Origin: Planctomycetales bacterium
GTDB lineage: Bacteria; Planctomycetota; Planctomycetia; Isosphaerales; Isosphaeraceae
Assembly (NCBI GenBank): GCA_027449865.1
Contig: DAIDKV010000148.1
Span: forward strand, 47,160 to 111,159
Reading direction: 5' to 3'
DNA: 64,000 bases
Below the pieces are notes generated by a model. The model ran no database searches. It was not told where the DNA came from and saw only the letters and a list, made by a program, of their open reading frames with translations. This document shows positions 8,431-16,454 of the stretch, in pieces (position 1 is the first letter of the stretch; every line of letters begins with the position of its first letter). A program made the translations under genes and the position numbers.

Positions 8431-10581
8431 ATGGCCGAGTGGCCCGCATCTCCCAGCGTGATCGGTAAACGGATCCCCCGACTCGACGGCCTCTTGAAGG
8501 CGTCGGGAAAGGCAAAGTATCCGTCCGACGTCCACCCGAAGGGTCTCCTCTTCGGCGCGATGCTCTATAGCCCGCACGCTCACGCGAAGGTCAAGTCGAT
8601 CGACACGAAGACGGCCGAGAAGCTGCCGGGCGTCAAGGCCGTCCTCGTGATCGCCGGTCCGGGAACCACCCTCCGCTATCACGGCGACGACATCGCCGCG
8701 GTTGCCGCCGAGACCGAGGAACAGGCTCGCGACGCCATCCGGGCGATCAAGATCGAGTACGATGTCCTCCCGCACGTCGTCACCGAGGCCCAGTCGATGG
8801 CCGAGGGGGCGCCCGAGGTCTTCAAGGGCGGGAACGTCAAGAAGGGCCGGGGCCAGACCAAGGGGAAGCCCGAGGACGCCATGGCCAGCGCCGCGGCGAC
8901 CATCGAGGCGACGTACACCGTCCCGATGATCACCCACGTCTGCCTCGAAACCCACGGGCTGACCGTCGGCCTCGAGGGCGAGAAGAAGGCGACCGCCTGG
9001 GCGAGTACGCAGAACGTCTACGGAATCGCCGGCGACCTCGCCCAGGCTCTTGAGCTCGACCGGGGTGATGTGACCGTCTACACCGAGTTCATGGGCGGCG
9101 GCTTCGGCTCGAAGTTCAATGCCGATGTCTGGGGAACGACCGCGGCGAAGCTCTCGAAGATGGCCGGCGGCCGGCCGGTGAAGATGTTCCTCGACCGCGA
9201 GCAGGAGCACTGCGCGGCCGGGAATCGCCCGAGCGCCACGGCCCATATCAAAATGGGCGCCGACCGCGAGGGGAAGATTGTCTCGGTGATCGCCGAGGGC
9301 CACTCGACCGGCGGCGTCGGCAACGGCACGAACATGATTCTGCCGTACGTCTACCGGGGTGTTCCGCATTACTCGGTCGGACAGGCCAACGCCCTGACCA
9401 ACCGAGGTGGATCCCGCGCCATGCGGGCGCCAAACCATCCGCAAAGCTGCATCCTGACCGAGGCCGCGGTCGACGATCTGGCCGAAAAACTGGGCATGGA
9501 CCCGCTCGAGTTCCGGTTGAAGAACCTCGACCCCGGCTCGCCCATGACCCCGATCTACCAGGCCGAGATCCCCATCGGCGCGGAGCTGATCGGATGGAGA
9601 GAGAAGCGCAAGCCGCGCGGGAAGACCGGGACCGGCCCAATCCGGACTGGCCTGGGAATGGCGCTTCACACCTGGGGCGGCGGCGGCAATCCCGGCAAGC
9701 AGGTCTCCTGCACGATTCATCCGGACGGCTCGGTCGACATCAAGACCGCCACCCAGGATATCGGCACCGGCGCCCGGACCATCCTCGCGATGATCGCCGC
9801 GGAGATTCTGGGCCTTCAGCCCACCGAGATCAATAGCCTGATCGGCAACTCGTCGTATCCGCCGGGTCAGCCCTCGGGCGGCTCGACCACGACGCCGACG
9901 ATGGCCCCGCCCTGCTACGACGCCGTCACCAAGGCACGCGACGCCCTTTTCAAGAAGGTGGCCTCCGCGTTCAACAACGCCCGTCCCGAGGACCTCTCGC
10001 TCAAGCAAGGGCAACTCTGGGCCGGCGGCGAACCGGTCGCCTCGTGGAAGGAGGCTTGCCGGAAGCTCGGCACCTCGCCGATCTCCGTCACCGGCGAGTT
10101 CGTCGATGGGCTCAGCAGCACCGGCGTCGGCGGCTGCCAGTTCGCCGAGGTCTCGGTCGACCTGGAAACCGGCGAGGTCAAGGTCAAGAAGATCGTCGCC
10201 ATCCAGGACTCCGGCCTGATCCTCGACCTGCTCACCTGGGAAAGCCAGGTCTACGGCGGCGTGATCATGGGCCTCAATTACGGCCTCTTCGAGGAGGTCG
10301 TGATGGACCCGACCAGCGGCCGGATGCTCAACCCCGACATGGAGTGGTACAAGCTCGCCGGCGCCTCGGATATCCCCGAGATCGTCGTTCGGGCCTACTC
10401 ACCCCCAGACGAAAAGGGCCGGCAGGTGATCGGCGTCGGCGAACCCCCGACGATCTCCACCGCCGCGGCCATCGGCAACGCCGTCTCCAACGCCATCGGC
10501 GTCCGCGTGACCGAGTGGCCCATGTCCCCCCGCAACGTGCTCAACGCCCTCGCGACGGCCTCCAGAGAAGGGAGAGCGTAA
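8431..10581 (+). CDS. molybdopterin-binding catalytic subunit of a molybdenum hydroxylase
   Basis: A 716-residue large subunit that binds the molybdenum cofactor (molybdopterin cytosine dinucleotide in related enzymes) and hydroxylates aldehydes or N-heterocycles. The N-terminal domain starts with VIGKRIPRLDGLLKASGKAKY. Cofactor-binding motifs include GGGFGSKF (about 229-236), SRAMRAPNHPQ and GQPSGGSTTTPT. The predicted catalytic glutamate is in GVGEPPTISTAAAIGNAV near the C-terminus. Length (about 720) matches PaoC/YagR rather than the fused eukaryotic enzymes. It has no Tat signal of its own, so it would be exported folded with the [2Fe-2S] partner. It sits between that gene (3-bp gap) and the FAD-subunit gene (4-bp gap), a tight operon. 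Confidence 0.93.
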   Translation: MAEWPASPSVIGKRIPRLDGLLKASGKAKYPSDVHPKGLLFGAMLYSPHAHAKVKSIDTKTAEKLPGVKAVLVIAGPGTTLRYHGDDIAAVAAETEEQARDAIRAIKIEYDVLPHVVTEAQSMAEGAPEVFKGGNVKKGRGQTKGKPEDAMASAAATIEATYTVPMITHVCLETHGLTVGLEGEKKATAWASTQNVYGIAGDLAQALELDRGDVTVYTEFMGGGFGSKFNADVWGTTAAKLSKMAGGRPVKMFLDREQEHCAAGNRPSATAHIKMGADREGKIVSVIAEGHSTGGVGNGTNMILPYVYRGVPHYSVGQANALTNRGGSRAMRAPNHPQSCILTEAAVDDLAEKLGMDPLEFRLKNLDPGSPMTPIYQAEIPIGAELIGWREKRKPRGKTGTGPIRTGLGMALHTWGGGGNPGKQVSCTIHPDGSVDIKTATQDIGTGARTILAMIAAEILGLQPTEINSLIGNSSYPPGQPSGGSTTTPTMAPPCYDAVTKARDALFKKVASAFNNARPEDLSLKQGQLWAGGEPVASWKEACRKLGTSPISVTGEFVDGLSSTGVGGCQFAEVSVDLETGEVKVKKIVAIQDSGLILDLLTWESQVYGGVIMGLNYGLFEEVVMDPTSGRMLNPDMEWYKLAGASDIPEIVVRAYSPPDEKGRQVIGVGEPPTISTAAAIGNAVSNAIGVRVTEWPMSPRNVLNALATASREGRA

Positions 10582-10585
10582 CAAG

Positions 10586-11575
10586 ATGAAAGCTTTCGAA
10601 TACGCCGCTCCGACGACCGTCGACGCGGCCCTGAAGCTCCTCGGCGGTCCGAACGCCGCGGCGCTCGCGGGCGGGACCGACCTTCTCGGTCGAGCCAAGG
10701 ACTATGTCACCTCGCCCGACCGTGTGGTCTACGTCAAGGAGATCAAGGAACTGGGCGGGATCACCGGCGACGCGAAGTCGGGGATGACCCTCGGCGCCGC
10801 GACCCCGCTCTCCGAGATCGTCCACCACTCCGGAATCCGCGAAGCCTATCCGGCACTCTGGCAGGCGACCTCGGAAATCGGATCGATCCAGATCCGGAAC
10901 ATGAGCACGGTCGGCGGCAACCTCCTCCAGCGCCCGAGATGCTGGTACTTCCGGGCGGGCTTCGGCCTGCTCGGGATGAAGGACGGCCAGAGCCTCGTCC
11001 GGGCCGGCGACAATCGTTATCACGCAATCTTCCAGACCGATGGCGACGCTCTCTTCGTCAGCCCCTCGAGTCTGGCGGTCGCCCTGATCGCGCTTGACGC
11101 CTCGGCGAAGGTGCGCGGGCCGAAGGGCGAGCGCACCGTCAAGGTGGAGGAACTCTACCGGGTGCCAAGGCGTGAGGGCGAGAGCGAGCTGACGGTCGAG
11201 CCCGGAGAGCTGCTTACGCACGTGATGATCCCGGCCGCCGGGAAGAACGGTGCGTATGAAGCCCGGCAGAAGCAGGCGCAGGACTGGCCGCTGGTGATGT
11301 CGGCCGTGAACCTCACCATGCAGGGCGATACCATCTCGAAGGCGCGGGTCGTGATCTACGGCGTGGCGCCGATCCCCTGGCGGAGTGAGGCGGCCGAGCG
11401 CGTCCTTGTCGGCAAGAAGTTCTCGCCCGAGGTCGCCGCCGAGGCCGGGACGGCGGCGGTCGAGGCAGCCCGTCCGCTCTCGATGAACGCCTACAAGGTT
11501 CCGATGACCCGGACCGTCGTCAAGCGTGCCCTGATCCGGGCCGTTCAGGGGAAGGGATACTGGGAGGAGGGGTGA
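10586..11575 (+). CDS. FAD-binding subunit of a molybdenum hydroxylase (PaoB-like, without the [4Fe-4S] cysteines)
   Basis: A 329-residue FAD-binding medium subunit of the xanthine dehydrogenase family. The FAD motifs are AALAGGTDLLGRAKDYV (about residues 30-46) and IRNMSTVGGNLLQRPRCWYF (about 107-126). After NLLQRPRC, members of the PaoB/4-hydroxybenzoyl-CoA reductase group have an insertion with further cysteines binding a [4Fe-4S] cluster; here the stretch reads WYFRAGFGLLGMKDGQSLV and has no other Cys, so that cluster is probably absent. The C-terminal CO-dehydrogenase-flavoprotein domain contains GVAPIPWRSEAAERVLVGK. The gene begins four bases after the large subunit's stop and completes the three-subunit enzyme. 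Confidence 0.9.
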   Translation: MKAFEYAAPTTVDAALKLLGGPNAAALAGGTDLLGRAKDYVTSPDRVVYVKEIKELGGITGDAKSGMTLGAATPLSEIVHHSGIREAYPALWQATSEIGSIQIRNMSTVGGNLLQRPRCWYFRAGFGLLGMKDGQSLVRAGDNRYHAIFQTDGDALFVSPSSLAVALIALDASAKVRGPKGERTVKVEELYRVPRREGESELTVEPGELLTHVMIPAAGKNGAYEARQKQAQDWPLVMSAVNLTMQGDTISKARVVIYGVAPIPWRSEAAERVLVGKKFSPEVAAEAGTAAVEAARPLSMNAYKVPMTRTVVKRALIRAVQGKGYWEEG

Positions 11576-11590
11576 TTCACCCCACCGCCA

Positions 11591-11809
11591 ATGCCTGAGG
11601 AATCGCAGAAACCCACGCCTCGATGCCGGCACCTGCGCTCCAACGCCCTGTACCTCTTCGATGCCCTCCCCGAGGACGACGAAGGCTATGAGTATGGGTC
11701 GTCGGCGTGCTGGTGCCAGCACACCATGAAATCGATCGGGCCCGACGACGACCTCGTCGGGCTCCAGGAATGCCGGGTCGCGGATCGGACCTGTTACGAA
11801 CCCCTCTGA
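11591..11809 (+). CDS. small cysteine-containing hypothetical protein
   Basis: A 72-residue acidic protein with five Cys residues: CRHLRSNALYLFDA near the N-terminus, then CWCQHTMKSIGPD, ECRVADRTCYEPL at the end. The pattern (C-x-x-L-R-S, Y/W-C-x-x-T, C-x-x-x-R-x-C-Y) is one that I associate with small conserved planctomycete proteins and could bind a metal or an iron-sulfur cluster. No signal peptide is present. It begins 15 bases after the FAD subunit and no terminator separates the two, so it is probably read from the same transcript. No Shine-Dalgarno is evident. Its role is unknown. Confidence 0.6.
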   Translation: MPEESQKPTPRCRHLRSNALYLFDALPEDDEGYEYGSSACWCQHTMKSIGPDDDLVGLQECRVADRTCYEPL

Positions 11810-11918
11810 CTTCCTCCGTCCGATCCTGCCCTGTGCCGGGCCTGGCCCATCGAGAACTGCGAGCGGATCCGGAATCACCCCGCCTTCCGCTCGCCCATCT
11901 CGGTGGGCGAAGTCCACC

Positions 11919-13319
11919 CTATCTGTTCCTCGTCCGCGGAGGGATCAGGTCCGTTCCCTGAATACAGGGTATCGCGGCGTGGACCCCCGGCGTCAACTCG
12001 GGTCGGAATGCCTGGGGCCTTTGATGGACCGGCCGGGTTGCATGAATGCGCAATCGATGAGGGAGCGTTCGAACATCGCGCCGGCCGTGATGTCGAGGCG
12101 TGTTCGGATAGGTGTTCGGCGCGGTGATGTTTGAGGCCACGAGGTCGGGAATCAAGCTCGATCCGACGGGCGAGCCGAGTCCCGTTGTGATATTCGCCGA
12201 GGAAGTGGCGCCCGCCCTCCTGTGGCCCCGATGACGGACGTAGGCGTGGCTCGTCGGCTGAGGGCCGAAAAGCGAAAGGCCGCCGCTCAGTGGAAGCAGC
12301 GGAGGCGTCGCCTGGATCGTGTGGAAATCGGTCGACGGTAAGCTATAAAGCGCGGGGAGCATTTGGGTCGGACCGTCGAGCGAGCCCTTGCCTTCCAGCG
12401 TGCGACCCTGATCCACGATCGCCACAATCGCCGCCCAGGCCGGCGTCCCGAGGCTCGTCCCGCCGACGATCATCCACGAGCCCGCGCCCGCGTTCGGACC
12501 CGCGCTGGGCGGTGTCTCAAACACGTCCACTCCCGTATTGGGGTCGCCGAGGAAGGCGACATCGGGGGCGCTTCGGAATCCAGTCGACTGAATGCGGTAC
12601 TGGAATGACGGCTCGGGTTCGTAGAGGCTGTAGCCGCCTCCGCTGCCCGACCAGGCCGTCTCACCGAGGTAGCTGCCACCGGGCCCGATCGAAAGTGTCG
12701 TTCCGCCGACGGCCAGAACTCCGGGCGATGTGGATGGGTAACTCGGTCCGGCGGCCGTCCCATTGTCGCCGCTCGCGGCCACGAAGGTGACCCCCTGGTG
12801 GCCGAGCGGAGTCTGGAAGTACGAGTCAAAGGCCGTCTGTCCGATGGTCTCGGGAAAGCCCCAGCTCATCGAGACGACGGAGACCCCGGGCGCATACCGG
12901 GCGACATCCACAGCGTGGATCAGGTCGCCGAGGTTCTGCGAGGCCGCCTCGACCACCAGCAAATGAGCCCCGGGCGCGATCGCGTGGGCCCATTCGACGT
13001 CGAGCATTTCCTCGGAGGCCCAGACGTCGCTCGTCCGGGAGCCGGCAAGGTCATCCACCGTGACCGCGGCGGCCGGAAGTCCGAAGGTCTGGTCGAACGT
13101 TTGCAGGTCGGAAACGAGGTTCGGGTCGTGGTAAGCCTCGATCAGAGCGATCGTCTGGCCCGAACCATCGGCAATCACCGGCTGGCCGCTCGGCGAGGAG
13201 AACGTGATCCCGCCCAGTCCATACGCTTGAACCACGTCGGCCGGCGCGTATCCCGAGAGCAGACATCGATCGTCGAGCCGCTCGGCGAGCGGACGGAGGG
13301 CTCTCCTGGGCTTGCGCAT
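11919..13319 (-). CDS. sedolisin-like serine protease (S53 type), exported
   Basis: A 466-residue serine-carboxyl peptidase. The predicted catalytic Glu and Asp lie in SEEMLDVEWAHAIAPGAH, the oxyanion region in VTFVAASGDNGTAAGPSYPS, and the nucleophile Ser in VGGTSLGTPAWAAIV, all as in sedolisins. The start is ATG at 13319 with GGAG about 12 bases upstream; longer readings run into the promoter of the divergent epimerase gene. The first 25 residues (RKPRRALRPLAERLDDRCLLSGY) carry the planctomycete 'LxxRxLLS' motif found on many large surface or secreted proteins in place of a classical signal peptide. There is no propeptide of the usual length. The last 70 residues are rich in R, H, P and T and look unstructured. 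Confidence 0.85.
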   Translation of the reverse strand: MRKPRRALRPLAERLDDRCLLSGYAPADVVQAYGLGGITFSSPSGQPVIADGSGQTIALIEAYHDPNLVSDLQTFDQTFGLPAAAVTVDDLAGSRTSDVWASEEMLDVEWAHAIAPGAHLLVVEAASQNLGDLIHAVDVARYAPGVSVVSMSWGFPETIGQTAFDSYFQTPLGHQGVTFVAASGDNGTAAGPSYPSTSPGVLAVGGTTLSIGPGGSYLGETAWSGSGGGYSLYEPEPSFQYRIQSTGFRSAPDVAFLGDPNTGVDVFETPPSAGPNAGAGSWMIVGGTSLGTPAWAAIVAIVDQGRTLEGKGSLDGPTQMLPALYSLPSTDFHTIQATPPLLPLSGGLSLFGPQPTSHAYVRHRGHRRAGATSSANITTGLGSPVGSSLIPDLVASNITAPNTYPNTPRHHGRRDVRTLPHRLRIHATRPVHQRPQAFRPELTPGVHAAIPCIQGTDLIPPRTRNR

Positions 13320-13671
13320 GAGGGTGCAACTCCGATCGTTGCGCACTCCCTCGCGGCAAACTCCCTGGTGCCCGATGATCGGCAGCATCCCGACTGCGAT
13401 CGGAATGCGGGGCCACGCCTTCAGACGAGACGGCCGACTCGATCCCGTCCCCACGTTGGACGGACGGGCGCCGTCGGTCGGCCTCCAGCGCAAGCCTCCC
13501 ACCCAAAGTCTAGCCTTCGAAAGCATCGCGTGCGGACGATCCCATCCGATGTTCCCAAGGTCGTCGGCCCATCGTTCGCCTTGACGACTCCGCCCCCAGC
13601 CCCGACCATGAGAAGCCCCGATCGTCGGTCCACCGAGAAGTCCGAACGCGGGGAGCGGGCAGGGCGCGAGA
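13320..13671. other. 352-bp divergent intergenic region
   Basis: This lies between the divergent protease and epimerase genes and should hold both promoters. No clear -35/-10 pair, repeat or RNA gene was recognised. Confidence 0.4.
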
Positions 13672-14697
13672 ATGACGCAGAATCCAGAATCGAGTCGCGG
13701 CAATCGGGTACTGGTTACCGGTGCGACCGGCCTCCTCGGCAGCCACCTCGCCGAACGCCTCTCCGAGCGCGGGGAAATCGTCCGGGCCCTGGTCCGGCCC
13801 GGAAGCCAGACCGAGTTCCTCGAATCCATCGGCGTCGAGATCGTCCGCGGCGACCTCACCGAGCCCGAGGATTGCCGGGCCGCTGTCGAGGGAACCACCC
13901 ACGTTTATCACTGCGCAGCGAAGGTCGGCGACTGGGGCACCTGGCCCGAGTTCCAGCGCGGCTGCATGGACGCCACCCGAACCCTCGCCCAGGCCGCCGG
14001 ACGAGCCGGCGTCGATCGCTTCCTCCACATCAGCTCCACGAGCGCCTACGGACATCCCCGCGACCGCGATCGGCCGGTCGACGAGACAGAGCCGCTCGGC
14101 CAGAACCTCTGGTCCATGGACTATTACACCCGGAGCAAGGTCGACTGCGAGCGGATCCTCTGGGACCTCGCCGAATCCGGCCGGCTCCCGCTCACCATCA
14201 TCCGCCCGAGCTGGCTCTTCGGCGAGCGCGATCGAACCACCATCCCGAGGTTCCAGCGCGAGTTTGGCCGGGGCCGGGTTCTGATCGTCGGCAAGGGAGA
14301 CAACCCTCTGAGTGCCGTCTATGCCGGAACCGTCGCCGAGGCCGCCATCCTCGCCGCCAACGATCCCAGTTCGAAGGGCGAGGCCTACAACATCACCAAC
14401 CATGGACCGATCACTCAACGCGCTTTCATGGATCTGATCGCCGACGCACTGGGAGCCCCCAGAGCCCGTCGGCAGATCCCCTATCGACTCGCCTATTTCG
14501 GAGGCTTCCTGCTGGAAATGCAGGGCCGCCGGCGTCGCGATCCGGTCCCGCCCCGGGTCACCCGGTACGGCGTCTGGCTCCTCGGCCGATATCTCTCGTA
14601 CAGCACCGAGAAGGCCCAGTCACGCCTCGGCTGGCGGCCAGGACTGACCTATCGCCAAAGCATCGAGCGGACCATTCGTTGGTTTCTCAATCGTTAA
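13672..14697 (+). CDS. NAD-dependent epimerase/dehydratase (extended SDR)
   Basis: A 341-residue extended short-chain dehydrogenase/reductase. The nucleotide-binding motif is VLVTGATGLLGSHLAERL (about residues 13-30), with an acidic-free 'RALVRPGSQ' after strand 2. The active-site Ser is in HISSTSAYG and the YxxxK pair is MDYYTRSKVDCER (about 162-166). Such enzymes act on nucleotide sugars, sterols or flavonoids; RPSWLFGERDRTTIPRF and the C-terminal YSTEKAQSRLGWRPGLTYRQSIERT resemble the 3-beta-hydroxysteroid dehydrogenase/dihydroflavonol reductase-like branch. The exact substrate is not visible. A strong terminator follows about 150 bases downstream, so it appears to be a single-gene unit. 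Confidence 0.85.
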   Translation: MTQNPESSRGNRVLVTGATGLLGSHLAERLSERGEIVRALVRPGSQTEFLESIGVEIVRGDLTEPEDCRAAVEGTTHVYHCAAKVGDWGTWPEFQRGCMDATRTLAQAAGRAGVDRFLHISSTSAYGHPRDRDRPVDETEPLGQNLWSMDYYTRSKVDCERILWDLAESGRLPLTIIRPSWLFGERDRTTIPRFQREFGRGRVLIVGKGDNPLSAVYAGTVAEAAILAANDPSSKGEAYNITNHGPITQRAFMDLIADALGAPRARRQIPYRLAYFGGFLLEMQGRRRRDPVPPRVTRYGVWLLGRYLSYSTEKAQSRLGWRPGLTYRQSIERTIRWFLNR

Positions 14698-15217
14698 TTT
14701 CCTATTTGACAATGCCTTGCTCTCTGGAAGCATTCAAATATCCCTTGGAGAAGAGAATTCTGGTCTCACCTTGACTTCAGGTGCGTCCATGTGTTGAATA
14801 AGATAGTCTCCGTCGGCTCATGCCGGGCTGACAGAATTGGTTACGATGGCCCCGCCGTGCGAACCTTCGCATGAGCGGGGTTTTTTCGTGATTTCCCTTC
14901 CATGTTTTGCCGGAGGGGCGAGCATCTGGGATCGTCCCACGGGGATGAATCTCGATGGCGGCCATGGCAGCCGCGCAAGGTCTCGCGGAAATCCGATGGA
15001 TTCGATCCTCCCTGGAGATGGCACCATGTTCGCGCCTGGCCGGATCGTTGAACTTCTGCGCCCGGGATTCACCGCCCCTGCGAGAAGGGCCAGGCAGGCG
15101 CTACCGGGGAAATGCTGGCGGATGCGGCTCTCCGCCTGTCGATCGGGTCTCCGGAGACTACAGACCTGTTCGTCCGGATCACCCCGAAGGCGATGCAGCC
15201 TTGCGAGGGCGACGTCG
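14698..15217. other. 520-bp intergenic region
   Basis: Apart from the terminator at 14850-14886, nothing was recognised. An A/T-rich stretch follows the epimerase stop. An in-frame extension of the downstream protease gene up to about 14837 exists but is Arg/Cys-rich and has no protein-like pattern, so it is treated as untranslated. Confidence 0.4.
14850..14886 (+). terminator. strong Rho-independent terminator
   Basis: A CCCCGC / GCGGGG outer stem encloses a second stem TGCGAA-CC-TTCGCA and is followed at once by six T residues. It lies 153 bases after the epimerase stop and reads in the same direction, ahead of the trypsin-like protease gene. Confidence 0.85.
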
Positions 15218-16339
15218 ATGTTCCGCCCCTGCCTCGACAGGCTGGAGTCGCGGAAGGTTTTTTCCCTGGCTCCGGTACCGGCGAATGCGCCTTTCCCCTT
15301 CACGGCGATCGTTCAGCTCGTCGCCACCTTCCCCAATGGCGAGGTTGACACGGGCTCGGGCGTGCTGGTGGACAGCAACCATGTGCTGACCGCCGGCCAC
15401 ATGGTTTATCAGTATCACGACGGAGGATTCGCGACGAGCCTCGTGGCGACTCCCGAGATGAGCGGCCCAGGCCAACCCTTTGGCCAGGCTTCCGCGACCA
15501 TTGTGAGGACGCCCGTGGAGTGGCAGAATTATAGCCGAACCCACTCCGGTGATCTGGTCGGCTACGACTCCTTCGATTACGGCCTCATCACGCTGAACTG
15601 GCCGATCGGCGATGAGACCCACTGGATGTCTTTCGGTTATGACAACAACGGCAATACCTTCGCTCCCGGGACTCGCTTCGAAACAGCCGGCTATCCCGGA
15701 ACGAATGGATATTCCGGCCGGCGCCTGTATGACTCGGCTGGTCCGATCGACGGACTTTCGCGAAGCGGAAATGCGCTCCTCTATCAGCAGAAGAACATCA
15801 CGGTCTGGGCAGGGCAGAGCGGAAGCCCGGTCTGGTCCACCTCGAACGGTGTGATCTACGCAATCCAGTCGGGCGGAGGGCTCGGCTCACCCACCAGCGT
15901 GAACGACGCCACCCGGATCACGCAGAGTGTTTTTGAGATGCTTCAGAGCTGGATCTCGGCCGATCCCCCGTCGCCGATGCCCATCTCTACCCTGACTCCT
16001 GCCCCGCCGAAAGTTCTGGTGATCGGCCCCGTTTCGCACGCCAGGACCGGAATCCGCTCGATCCAGATCCAGTTCAGCGAGCCGCTGAGCCCCCGATGGG
16101 CAATCCATCCTCATCTGTACGATGTGCTGGCCATGCGGACGAGATCGGTCCACCGGCAGAAATACACCAGGGACGCAAGGCTGCCGATCCGAAAAATCGT
16201 CGTCAATGGTCAGGCGGACAGGGTGACGATCGAGCTGGCCAGACCATACCGAGGGGAAGTCGAGATCATCGTCCATCCAGGGATCGTGGCTGCGCGGGGC
16301 GGGGTGAGTCGGGTCTCGTATGCGGGTTTACTCCATTGA
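15218..16339 (+). CDS. trypsin-like serine protease, exported (S1 family)
   Basis: A 373-residue chymotrypsin-fold protease. The catalytic triad is visible as His in VLTAGHMVYQ, Asp in DSFDYGLITLNWP and Ser in WAGQSGSPVW. The start is ATG at 15218, with a GAGGG box about nine bases upstream; it gives an N-terminus FRPCLDRLESRKVFSLAP, which fits the planctomycete 'LxxR' motif shared with the sedolisin nearby. The protease domain spans about residues 20-245. After a proline-rich linker (PPSPMPISTLTPAPPK), the last 120 residues resemble a beta-sandwich of Ig/cadherin-like type (SIQIQFSEPLS ... RPYRGEVEIIVHPGI). Targets are unknown; an external location is likely. Confidence 0.82.
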   Translation: MFRPCLDRLESRKVFSLAPVPANAPFPFTAIVQLVATFPNGEVDTGSGVLVDSNHVLTAGHMVYQYHDGGFATSLVATPEMSGPGQPFGQASATIVRTPVEWQNYSRTHSGDLVGYDSFDYGLITLNWPIGDETHWMSFGYDNNGNTFAPGTRFETAGYPGTNGYSGRRLYDSAGPIDGLSRSGNALLYQQKNITVWAGQSGSPVWSTSNGVIYAIQSGGGLGSPTSVNDATRITQSVFEMLQSWISADPPSPMPISTLTPAPPKVLVIGPVSHARTGIRSIQIQFSEPLSPRWAIHPHLYDVLAMRTRSVHRQKYTRDARLPIRKIVVNGQADRVTIELARPYRGEVEIIVHPGIVAARGGVSRVSYAGLLH

Positions 16340-16454
16340 GACCCGTCCGCGGTCCCCGATCAAACATCGTGATGGCTTGAGCGAGGAGCGAGAGGGTTGT
16401 GTCGCTGGCGAAATCGTCACGCTCAGCACCAACTTCGCGCGGGGAACCGCGTCG

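Noticed and set aside
8137..10014. Long open reading frame of 625 codons on the minus strand
   Set aside because: It lies fully antisense to the molybdopterin subunit and is a by-product of GC-rich codon usage; its composition (R, G, H, D) is not protein-like.
14837..15217. N-terminal extension of the trypsin-like protease
   Set aside because: It would start within the epimerase terminator hairpin and is Arg/Cys-rich without pattern; the ATG at 15218 gives the known N-terminal motif.
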